From Patiria pectinifera (Eukaryota > Echinodermata > Asteroidea > Valvatida > Asterinidae): a DNA stretch of 64,000 bases. Positions 20,801-32,800 of this stretch are shown one piece after another. The position numbers and the translations under genes are program-made. The notes under the pieces were generated by a model, which was not told the DNA's origin, searched no databases, and saw nothing but the letters and a program-made list of their open reading frames with translations. Every line of letters begins with the position of its first letter. The stretch's first letter is position 1. The stretch covers positions 3,668,465 through 3,732,464 of the forward strand of contig CM057149.1 in assembly GCA_029964075.1 (NCBI GenBank). The letters are read 5' to 3'.

Positions 20801-23800
20801 TGGAATATTATGGAAGGTTGAGACAACAAGTGGCTTATAAAGACGAGGATATCCCACATTTCATGTAAAACACAAGTTATAATCCCAAGACCATGTTGTA
20901 ATTTCTCTCCTTTCAATAACCAAGATCTTTTAAACTTTTTAACACCAAACTAATATCAACTGTTGCGACTTAAATATTTCAATAGCGCCACCATGCGGAC
21001 TAATGCAGTGAACCGACATAGCAACCGCGGGAATCGGAAGGCATTGGGCTGGTTACGGATGGTGAGCAAGATTATTTCCAGATTAAACCCAGTTTCATGT
21101 TCATTGTTAACTGTAAAGCCTGTGATTTTCCCAGTTATTGATCCCTAGTTATCGATTGCACTGTTTGAATCCACATATGTAAAGATTTCAATTGTTTGGG
21201 ATGGGCGAAAATAGGCCACACCACACGAGGTGTCGGAAATAGGCTCCTATTCTTCCAGTTTATTACCATGACGATTTAGATGTTGAATAGTTTGCCCTCA
21301 ATTTATGATTACCCTTATTGTATTTTCCAGAACGATCTCCACCATGATCAGTCTCTCCATCGGCCTAATTTTCCCCACTTGTTATCGACTGAGGATGATG
21401 GGACATTTGAATTTGAAATAAAACAGGGTTAATCCCGCCTGCCCAGCCAGTGCTCACAGAACACACAATCTAAGGACTCCCCTTGTGTCCTTATTTTTCC
21501 TTTACATCAACTAACTGTCTTGACTCATACCCCAAGTGTAAAAACCCTGTTTAGAAGTCTGGGGTTAACTGGGTTACGATACACTATGGTATAATGAGGA
21601 ATTGAGCATCTTCATCCTCACTGAAGTATCCCAATTTACAGCACGGCTTTTTAACATTAGCATTTCGTAACCAAGTACAATCATCTAGCTTTTTGTGCTG
21701 ACACTATTTCTACAGAATAACGGAGAGTTTCAGCAAGTTCCTTGAATTAAAGCAAGGTAGAACTAGGTAAGTGGACCTTTTAAGACTTGTATTGCCTAGG
21801 AGAAGGAACTCTGAGCACAAATTGGGGTAGACAGAGCTATTTCACCTAAGTCGGCAGTCTGCCTAGAGAAAAACAACTCTGAATCCAATTTCGGGTCGGA
21901 TAGAGTTTAGTCGACAATCTACCATTTTTATCCTCAGCTAAGGGTAAAGAGTCCCACCATTGATGCCTCAGATAAGTCCAAGTCGAGAGGAGTCAGCTGC
22001 AACAAAAAACTCGGAGTATAAAATATGTCAAAATTTGGAATATAAATGTACAAGCATTACATTCACTGTGTGGAATTCCGAACACATGATGTCCACAAAA
22101 ACCAGGTAGCAGCGACGTTGTGTGGACTTGCCCACATCCACGCAATGTTTCCCCCTTTAAGGAAAACAGGTTTAGAGGAATTGTTGGGTTAGGTTTACCG
22201 GTGGCAAAATTAAGAGAAAGCTAGTGGGAATTATAAAAAAAAATGGGTTGAAAGTGTTTTCATAGTGTGAGTAAAATGATTTTTTTCCAGAGGTTTCTTA
22301 AACTACACGAAAAGAAAGGAATGTCCACGATAGGTATGTAACGTAAACATGCATGTGTGTAAGTGTAAACACCAAGCTGATGTATTGCACTATATTGGAC
22401 CCCATCAGTGAGGCCGATGGGGAAAAATGTTAATTCGGCATCCAGTTTCTCCATACTCTCTGCCTAGGCCAGCGACATGGTGAGGCCACTCCAACCTCAC
22501 TTAATAGTGTGAAAACAACACAGGAGGCTGAATGTCCAAGGCATAAACCCAACTTAATTCTTGTAGCCAGTTGCTTCCGTAGGCAGGGATCAGCACATTC
22601 TACTGGTCAAAAACCGCCCACTCCAAGTTGACAAGCCCCTGCCAAATAAGGTGATGACCTGCCAATGTCTGCATTGTCTGCATGCTACTTTGGCAGCTTG
22701 GAGCTTGCTATCTCGGCATAACAAGCAACCGGAATTCTGCACAGGCAAGCAAGTTAAAGACAAACGTCTAAGTAGCCCACTTCGATTCGCAAGCTGGAAT
22801 CTGAGGTCAATGGGCAAAGAAATTTCTGATGATATTACCTGAATCAAATAGTCGACACTAGAAGGACTGCCATCATAAGACTAATTGTGAGCATTGCAGC
22901 CCTCCGTAGATCCCTCAAGCGCACTTCACATTCTTTTGAAAAAACGAGGACAAATTAGATATTTAAGAGCCCTGCCAGCTGGAATTTAATTTGCAGTCGG
23001 GAAGTCACTCCGTGGGTCTGTATATAAGCGCCTATAAGGTGGATCGGCAATTGCTGTAAATTGCCACACTCTATAGCTTCCGGAATTGCTTACTTAATTG
23101 AGTGTATGCCCCTTAGTTGTGTGCTTCCGATGACATCAGATATGACTTCAATGATCAGCTCCACGGTCTGATGCCATCATCTACACCTCTGAATACATGT
23201 AATTACACAAAAGGTCAGACGGGACACTCATTATCACAATGGCTTCACTGCAGGCCAAACAAAGGTGAATGGGGTGACCAGTGCTAATCAGTTGGTCAGA
23301 AGTTGTTAGCAGACAATGTCGCCCTTGCAGCTCACATTGAGAAAGCTCTTCAAAGGGACTGACAGACAGCTTCGCCCATGCCTGCAGTGGGTATTGTCTC
23401 ACAATCAGCCTAAGGAAGACCAATCGGTGCTAAGGATGCCATCCTTATATATGTCCCGTTGATCAAGATTACTACACGAAGGTTACTACACGCACTAGTT
23501 CAAGTTCTTGATAGCTACCCTCATCAGGGATTGGCGACTTCTAGCAATTTGTCCTAATGGGACATATGCTGAACGGATTCGGCAGGGAAGTAAGGACATG
23601 AAAGCCTGTGACTTTGCTCATGGCCAACATTCGGGAGAATGTTTGTCCGCCAGGCATGCATCCTTAGCATGTGCTCTACAAAGGCGAGACGTGGACCTTC
23701 CATAAGCAGTGCCTCAAATACATACTTGGCATTGCCTAGCTGGCAGGATCGAATCCCGCACTGAGATATCTTGGTCCTTTCATCTTGGACTCCCAGCATT

Positions 23801-26800
23801 TTCTCCCTACAGGGTCTCCTTCCCTGATGAGGGAATATTCGATGAACGGATGACGGTTGCAATGTTTGCTGAAGTGCATCCTAAGCATCCAGCTTTCCAC
23901 TGGCAACCACCCTGTATGACATCCAGCCATTCGATTCGAGGACACGTGCAAGGAGGACATGAAAGCCTGTGACACGGACCACAACACTTTGGAGGCTGAC
24001 GCGGAAGACTGGTTTACCTGGCGGAAAGACTGAACACAAGGGTAGTCGCATAGTCACTTGGGAGGACAAAAGAAATAGCCAGCTCGCTGCACAGAAGAGG
24101 GCCTGCCGAATGCAAAGATCTTCCTTCATCTGCTGCATGTGTAACGCCGACCTCTGCAGCCGCAACAGACACTGTGCACTTAGAGCGCAAATAACATCTA
24201 TAATCTTCTTTCAAGACTTAGCTGTTCCAATTGTTATCATTTAAGCATGTAAATTAAGTGGTTTCCCGGTAGGACTGGCGGATCAAATAACTTGAGTAAT
24301 GGGGGGAGGGGAGGAGGGGAGGGGGAGGGGGAAGGGAGGAGGAGGGGAGTTAAGATGACTTTGTGATACCCATCCGTAAAAAAAGTGATTAACTTGTGTT
24401 GCAGGCACAAGATCTGCAAAGCATAATAGACTTACCTGTTCTTTTGGAGGTTTAACAGTGAGGATCTTCTTGAAGGAATCGATCAGCCAATTTGGATCCA
24501 GAATGACAACATCTCTCAGCGCCTGACTTTCTTTGGCACTGTCCCCTCCAAAGTATATTATGTGGCCAAGATCGTGATAGAATTTTAGCATCGTCAGCAG
24601 TTCAGTTTCATCTTCAATCCCAAAGCCATCCATTACCTAGTATTCAAATGAAGACACTGAATTACTTTTTGCCTATCACTCTCTTCTCATTTCACCCATC
24701 ATTGCAAATCTTGAACACACGTGGTATTGCTGCAAAAATCTATGTTTCCTGTTTTCATTGAATGAAATCGGATCTTCAAAGGTTGCCTTTGATACCGAAA
24801 CCCCTTTTTGAATCTCTTCTCCGAATTCGATTTAAGAGTCGTCCGGCCAACCAGTATTATTGATTAAACGTCGGCCGGATCGGGATGCTGTGTTTTTTTG
24901 TTTTTTTTTAGAAAGAAGGAGCAGCAGGATTAAAGAACAAGCCATGAAAACTCTCTTGTTAAAAACATGTCCAATAAAATTGATTGTTGAAGGAGAGCAT
25001 GCCTCTTTCTCACAGAAAGAATTCGTTGTGTTATTTTATGGGTGCAGGCCAGTAAATTTGCTCAAAATTATCTACACGGGCACGATTTGTACGTTCTTAT
25101 TTTTTCGCTATAAGAACATTTTGTGGGCCATGAGCATGAAGGTTAAAAAAAAGAGATGGGTTGAAGCCGTGCACAGGACTGCGAGCTCGTATTCTGTAGA
25201 ATTGGGCCCTAAATTGCCCTTTTCTGTAACGGAACGCAAGTGTTTTTTAAAATGGCGATGGGCCAAATGACTACTTTTAGGGGTGATCATCTTTGGCTGG
25301 AATTTTCTCCCCAAAGTCATCAAACTACCCGACACAAAATCTGAACAGAAATTAAAAGATGATGGAATATGCTTTAATTTGATGGTTGTCTCAAACACCC
25401 ATACACGCGCAATCATCGCTAAGGTCCACAAGTCTATGTCTTCTTAACAGAGACGGCATGCATAAGTTCAACGTTGAAGCGAGCCTAACATAACTGCTCA
25501 AATGTGCGCTCTAACAACTTTGTTAAACCATATTTGGTCCTTCACATGCAATGTTGGCAGATTTTTACCAATCCCTGATTTGGAGGATGCTAGAAATACT
25601 ACTATTTAGACAGACTACTGAATACTAAGTTCCAACCAACCAGCTATTTAATAAAAGGCTCATGTTGAGTCAGCGACGTAAATAGCTAATTATAAACTGC
25701 ATCTGATTTACTTGGTATCAGCAGCAATTATACACAAAACTACGGATCCATTTCCCAAGCATGCTTGTTTGGAACACATTAAACTTCAGAGAGAATTTGA
25801 ACAATGAAGGAGTTCAATTCACATATTAATACATATCAGTACTACGTATCATAAATAGTACCTGCTTCAGCGTCATAACAGATTTTCCACCACTTAACTT
25901 TCCCTTCTGATCATCAAACGTCAGCCAGTTCAAAGGGATTCTCTCTCCCATGTAAGGCTCTTCTACTGCTACGTCCTCTATGTGCTTGCGTAGTTCTTGA
26001 ATCTGTTTCGGGATATAATAATATAAATAAAGATGAGGTGCTTATATGGCACCTATTACCAGTCTCAAATCTCTTTTCAATATAAAAGCTGTTTTTTTTA
26101 TCTCAGATTCATCTCATGACATTTACTCATTTAGTGCTTTTTTAATGGATATTCAATTGACCACTATAAAACGCGCTTAATTAGTATACACTGTAGTGAG
26201 AATGATGTCACTTGAGTTTAACTATACCTTTACATGTTGATATCTCCCTTTTCTTTGCTTTTCCTTCGGGGGACTCATCCATAGTAACTTGTGCCATTTA
26301 CCCGACTTGACAAAAAAAAACAAGGGTTGAAAAGCACCGTTAGCATAAAAGTTTTTGTATTAGTCCTAGTTCAGTCAAATTTCATTTTATAGTTATTCCA
26401 TTTGCTTTTTTTCAGCATAAATATTATGTTAATACCTTTTTGTTGTCTTCTAGAGAGTTTTCTATTGCGTAGAATTTAGAAACCACATGGCTGTTGTACG
26501 GCTTGCCCTTGATCTCCTCTCGAATCCGGTCAAATATTTCCTTTATCTACACTTAAACAAAAGACAGGTGAGCTGAAGCCAGAAGACTTCTGTGTGGCAC
26601 ACTAGCCACGCAGAAGTCTTTTGACATGAACAATGACTGGAAAATATTAGTATTGCCCAACCTTGATACACAAAATATAACCTGGCACTCCTTGTTAAAT
26701 CAATTTATAAAACTCGTTTCTCACTTGTACCGCCCACGCACTTGAATTTGTGTTAAACCACAATTGCTCTTTCCTTTCCGACATAAACTATACAGAAAGG

Positions 26801-29800
26801 TCGGACTTACCAATAGTTTACGTTGGTCTTCTGAAATTTCCTTCTGACCAGCACTGTTTCTGTGAGTACCAACTATGAATATTGGCGGGGAATTCTGCTT
26901 CAATTCCTTTCGAGAGCAGTTTTTCTTGGTGTAGGTGAAAATTGACTGCATCCAGAAATCCAGATACTGGATAGGGGTTTTCCTATATGGCACAGAACCA
27001 CCGCTCCCCTAGTGGAATTATACAAAGATGCTATCTGAGACGCAATTACGGACAGGAAAACTTTCGTTAATACTATAAGCTCCTGTCCAGAAGTTACCAG
27101 TGGATCCCATCCTCGTAAGTCAGAACATGAACCAGCAGGAAGTATGGCCTGCTGGCAATTAAACGTCAGTAAGCAATACTGTAAATGCAAGTCTGTGTGA
27201 ATTCTGGAGAATTTCGGATTGGGATGTAACATTTATTTGGTTTGAGCAGTGAAGGAATAGTAACTGGTGAGTCTCTCATTACATTTATATTCTACAATTT
27301 CCCAGGTTGCTATTTGTTTTAAGGACACTGTACATGTAATCGGCTGTTCTGTTTGTCATACCAACATGTACATGTACAACCAACACATTCACTGACGTTT
27401 TATGCTACAAGAACTTGTACATGTATAGTGATATCTGACAATCATTTTCGGGTGTGAAACTAATAAGAATTATGCACATTCTGCAATTACATGTACATTT
27501 TTAAAATATTGTGAACTTGGATATTTTGTGGGAACTTGTATGTACTCGTTCTTAACATACCCAAATTGGCAGAAAGTCAATCAGTCCCTATACAGTATAG
27601 TTAAAGTACTAAAGAAGTAACACAAACAGGTATAGGCAAGGCAAAATCTTTAGTTTCCCGACACACACAGGACACTGGAAAGTACCTGCATGCTCTAAAA
27701 CATGTCAATCATGGTAGTAACTGCGTGTCTGCTTGATTCACCCGAGCAATATCAGCATTTTGTTTGCTATCACTAACATGACAAACTAGATAACCCTTTT
27801 GAAATTTTGCATATCTATAATAAACTCAAACACATGGTTTGTTCTGGATATATATCATTTTGTGATGTGCAAAATTGTTGCCTTTGAGCTAATTCAGATC
27901 ACTTTATAAAAACTATAAAACTATTTATGAGTCGGTCAGAATTGTATGTAGTCTACGAAATCGCCGCTTGCACACAAGCGTATATGATATTCGCGCAGAT
28001 TCGGTGATTAATTATGCATAACAAGACTGCGTCCTGACCTCCAGATTCTGACCATTCAGCGGGCATCTTCTATCGCGTCTTCCCTAACCCGTTGTTGTAT
28101 TACAAAAGCATGGCAGCCAAATTGACCAATCAACATCTCAGTGCACATTTTGATCAAAATGACGTCACAATTTCTAAAGTCGACTCCGATTGGCTGGCGC
28201 GCGGGATCGCATAAAATTTGCACGCTGGGATATATCAGACGTTCGTTGTGTGGTTCTGTACACGTGAATGTCTGAATGATCCTCAGACCAGTTTTAGTGA
28301 ATCTTGATACAAAATAAATTGTGCTTACATTGTTACATGTTGCATTATCTGGTAACGTAACTGGTTTATCAAGATCTTGGCTGAGGTTGAAAACAACCAG
28401 GTAGATCGCCCGAGAAGACAGAAATGTCTACAAAAAGATTAAAACGTATTAATTTAAAAAACAGTAGGCCTCCATCTGGTAATTTTATATGATGTTTAAG
28501 ACTATTGATTGTGAGATTTGTTAAGTTCTATACAACTGATACAAAACAATTTTCCAACAAGTTCAAATAAACATTAAGCTCCTTTAACAGTCCTTTAACA
28601 GTCTAAAAAGCCACGCCCATTTTCAAATTGAAAAGGACTGTTTAGGGGTGAAATACAAGGTTGTTCAATTTGGCCCGCACCAAGTATTCTTCAGTATTTT
28701 TGAGTTTTAGAATGAAAAGGACTCAAGAAGTAGGATGGTATGATGATAAGATTAACGTACATTTTCTTGTTACATCAGTACAGTACAATTTGCTAGTTTT
28801 TCATAAAGGCATTTTTCGTTGTATAATGTTTACGTGCCATAGCTGATGCACAACCATGCAACACAGAATTACATGTCAATATTTAACACAAACAAATGTT
28901 ACTTACCTGGTGCGTTGTGTAGTACAAATCTTGGCCGGCAAAATCCCAGATGTTAAGAGTAGGTCCAACATCTGTAGGTTTCATGTCTCCTTTCCTAGAT
29001 ACAGCCTTTTCAATGACTTCGTCGTGAATCAATGACTTCGTGCTTGTGCCACGTGGTTGCGTTTCAGTTGCCTGGGTTTGTGAAGCTACCATACAAAGAA
29101 GTCATTGTTGAATACATTGTAATTAGAAACATCACACTGCTTTATGTCCCAAATGCACAACTGTGTGATTTCATGATTACAGTTGCAACAGCAGTTGTGG
29201 TCATTTTTGGTGCGGTATTTGGAAACTGTGCAGCTACGTTTGTGGTTGAGACGTGGTCCTATTTGGGGGTCTACACACTTTAATTTCAATTAAATGTGAA
29301 TAATTATATAATTCTGGACATAATATTATTCCTAACCTGCTGATGATGTGTGAGGTCGGTGTGCAGGGCTAGGCTGATATTGTTCCTGGTCATCAAGCAA
29401 AAAAAAAAAAAAAAAGGAAAGACAGAAGAAGAAGCAAATAAGCCTTTACAAACTGATCAATGAGCTGCAAATTAACTTGGTTTACGGGTTATCATTGTCA
29501 CATTCAATGAGCGAAGTGCCAGCTTTGGGGAAATTATTAATACCTGTACCTGCAAAATGATTTTTGGCACTGTTCCTTGTACCTTATAACACCATACTAT
29601 AGAAAAGTAGATGTATCACTTAAACGTTGTTGTTCGATACACTGTATAACATTATGTGTATATTCATACCAATGGAGGGCTAACGCACTATCACCACTGT
29701 CGTCCACCGTGCTTTAATAATAATAATAATAAGAAGAAGAAAATTATAAAGCGCAGACAATCGCAGAAAAATCCACCTCAAGGCGCTTAAACAAATAATA

Positions 29801-32800
29801 AACATACAAACTGTAATATTTAAGTTAAAAAACTAATTCCCATAAAACCTTAAGACAATACAAAAACAATTCCAAAAGTTGCATGGGGGATTACAATCTT
29901 AAATTTAAAAAGCGATTTACAACACTCAAAGAAAACCTACTAGATAAAAACAGGAATAAAAGGTATTTGCCGATAAAATACAACCATCAAACTTTTATAC
30001 ATGGAAAACACCAATAATATTGATATCATTTATTCACTACATTAAAATACTGTTTAAAAATAGTCTTTAGACGACTCTTGAACAAATCAAGTGTCATCGA
30101 GCCCTTGACACATAATGACAAACTGTTCCAGAGAGAGGGAGCGGCATCACTGAATGCTCTGCCACCGTCCGTGGAGGTCCGTGGAGGTGGCGAGGGTGCC
30201 TGCAACATCATGAGCGATGCAGACCGTAGTTGGCGAGTGGGCCGATAATGATGTACCAGCTCTTGTAGTGGGATGGTGCCAGTACGTGCACTGCTTTAAA
30301 TGTGACAATGAGAGTCTTGTAGATGATTCGCTGTGACACTGGGAGCCAATGAAGTGATTGTAGGATTGGGGTTATGTGATCGCTTCGCTTGCAGCGACAA
30401 GCTAATCTGGCTGCAAGGGCGGATCCAGGGGGGGGGGCAAAGGGGGTCATGGCCCCCCAAAACGAAACCATTTTTTTATTTTTTTTTTATGTGACATCGC
30501 AATAAAGGCAGGCAATGAGTACACCACCATCTTTTCCTCGACAAAAACATTGGTTAAAGTGGTCAGAAATTGCCTCAGATTGCACCACAGAGCATCTAGA
30601 ATCCAAACAATTTTCAGGGCCCTTAAGCGGGCCCCAAACCCCATGCCGTAATTTTTTTGACCAATTTTTTGGGAGACCAATTTTTTTTTTGGCCCCCCTC
30701 CCAAAAAAAATTGTGTTCTGGATCCGCCCTTGTCTGGCTGCAGCATTTTGCAGACGTTGCAGTCTCTGTATCTCATTGGTCGGGAGGCCAATGAGAAGGC
30801 TGTTGCAACTATCAATTCTCGAGGTGATGAATGCATGCACCAGTTTCTCTGTCGAAGATTTGCTAAGGTAGCTTCGAATCTTACCAATCTTGTAGATGAA
30901 TGTCCATCCCATTCGACATATGTTGCTGACATGGGCCCTTTAGCGTAGATCGCTGTCAACGATTACACCAAGGTTGCGTGTCTCAGCGCAGAAATCGACC
31001 AGTGACTCCCCAATCATTACTGGCGAAAGGCTCACACTGTTGACGAAGCGAGAGTTGAAATGAAGGATTTCGGTCTTCTCGTCATTGAACTTCAGCTTAT
31101 TAGTGACAGCCCATCCCTTTATCTCACTCACACACTCCTCCAGGCGGTGAATGGCTCTCGCAGCGTCAGTCGGCTTGAAGAACACGTACACCTGCGTGTC
31201 ATCAGCGTATATGACATGGTTGATGTTATGTCTGGTCATGGTGTCACTGAGAGGGGCAGTGTAAAAAGTGAACATAGGAGCACCACATACTGAGCCCCGT
31301 GGTACGCCCCATGGTATTAGATGAACAGCGGATTCAGCATCACCAATAACCACGGATTGGGAACGATCACAGAGGTATGATCGGAACAATTCCAGGGCCG
31401 TCCCAGTCAAACCATACCGATGCTCCAGACGATCAACTAAGATGGCATGGTCGATCGTATCGAATGCAGAGCTGAGGTCGAGTAAGATAAGAACTGCTTC
31501 CTGGTGCTCATCAATGGCCCGAAGAACATCGTTCTGGACTCGCAGTAGAGCCGTCTCGGTAGAATGATGAGCTCGATATGCAGACTGAGCTTTTGCGTAG
31601 GGATCATTTGATGTGAAGTAGTCCTTCAGCTGCAGCATACAGCATCTCTCCAGTAGTTTAGACATGAAACTAAGGAGTGACACAGGTCGATAGTTAGTCA
31701 AGATGTTTTGATCAAGCTTGGGCTTTTTGATCAAAGGAACAACGCGAGCAGATTTGAAACTTCGTGGAACAACCCCAGATGTGAGGGATAAGTTGATAAT
31801 CTCCGTTACGGTCGGCAACAGGGAGTCTATGCACTTCTTGAGCAGTGCTGTTGGAATAGGATCCAATTGACAGCTCTTCGAAGGCGATTCCATAATAACC
31901 TTTCGAAGAATCCTCACTGACTGTAGAATCTAGCGTTTTCCTAATAGTACGAACTTTGTCCACAAAGAAGTCGCCAAACTCTTCAGTAGACGTCGGGATT
32001 TCTCGGGGTTTGTCAGTGAGTCAACAAATTCTGAACAACTCCCTATTACCACTACTAGCGATCCGGTAGCTGTGGTAGTTTCTTTTAGATGACTCAAGAG
32101 ACTTCTTGTACACCCTGCAATGGTCAAGCTAGATCTGATGATGAACCTCCACACCCGAATATCTATACCGTCGCTCAGCTTGCCGTTTTCGTTGCTTCAT
32201 ACAGCGAAGCTCGTCGGAGAACCATTGGCAGTTCGGCCTGATAGTGATGGTATTACTAACCACAGGAGCATGCTTTTCTAGCAGATCTTGCAAAGTGGAG
32301 TCGAACTGGTCTGTGAGCTTGATAAGATCTGACATAGGCTCAATAGATCGCAAAGATGATTCAAATAGATCGCAAAGATGATTGAAGTCATCCAAGTTTA
32401 TCTCACATTGCTTTTGGTACCGCACTCGTCTTGTTACAGCAACCGGGCGTTGTAGATTGAGGAGGCACTTCAAAGCGTAATGGTCAGATGGAAGACCTCG
32501 GATGATGCTTACGTCGGTTATCAGAGGCGAATCTTTGCGACAAAACACAACATCGAGCATATGACCTGAGCGGTGAGTTGTACCGGTGACATGCTGATGA
32601 AACTCAACGCTTTCAGTGAGTTGCAGAGGGTTGGAGGCGTTCCGGTCTTCAGGAACGTCAATGTGGAAGTTAAAATCGCCAAAAAGCATGATCTGGCCAG
32701 GAATGGGGACAATGGATTCCAGAAGTGTGGAGAACTCCGCGAAAAACGTGGCGGGGGACGTTCTGTTCCTGGTTGATGAAGGCGGACGATAGATGTTGAA

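Noticed and set aside
23740-23765. tRNA B box (GGATCGAATCCCGC)
   Set aside because: No A box at the right distance; it lies inside the decayed LINE.
24860-25270. 136-codon plus-strand open frame
   Set aside because: No domain, no splice or LINE context, lies in a ROCO intron in antisense; composition looks like chance.
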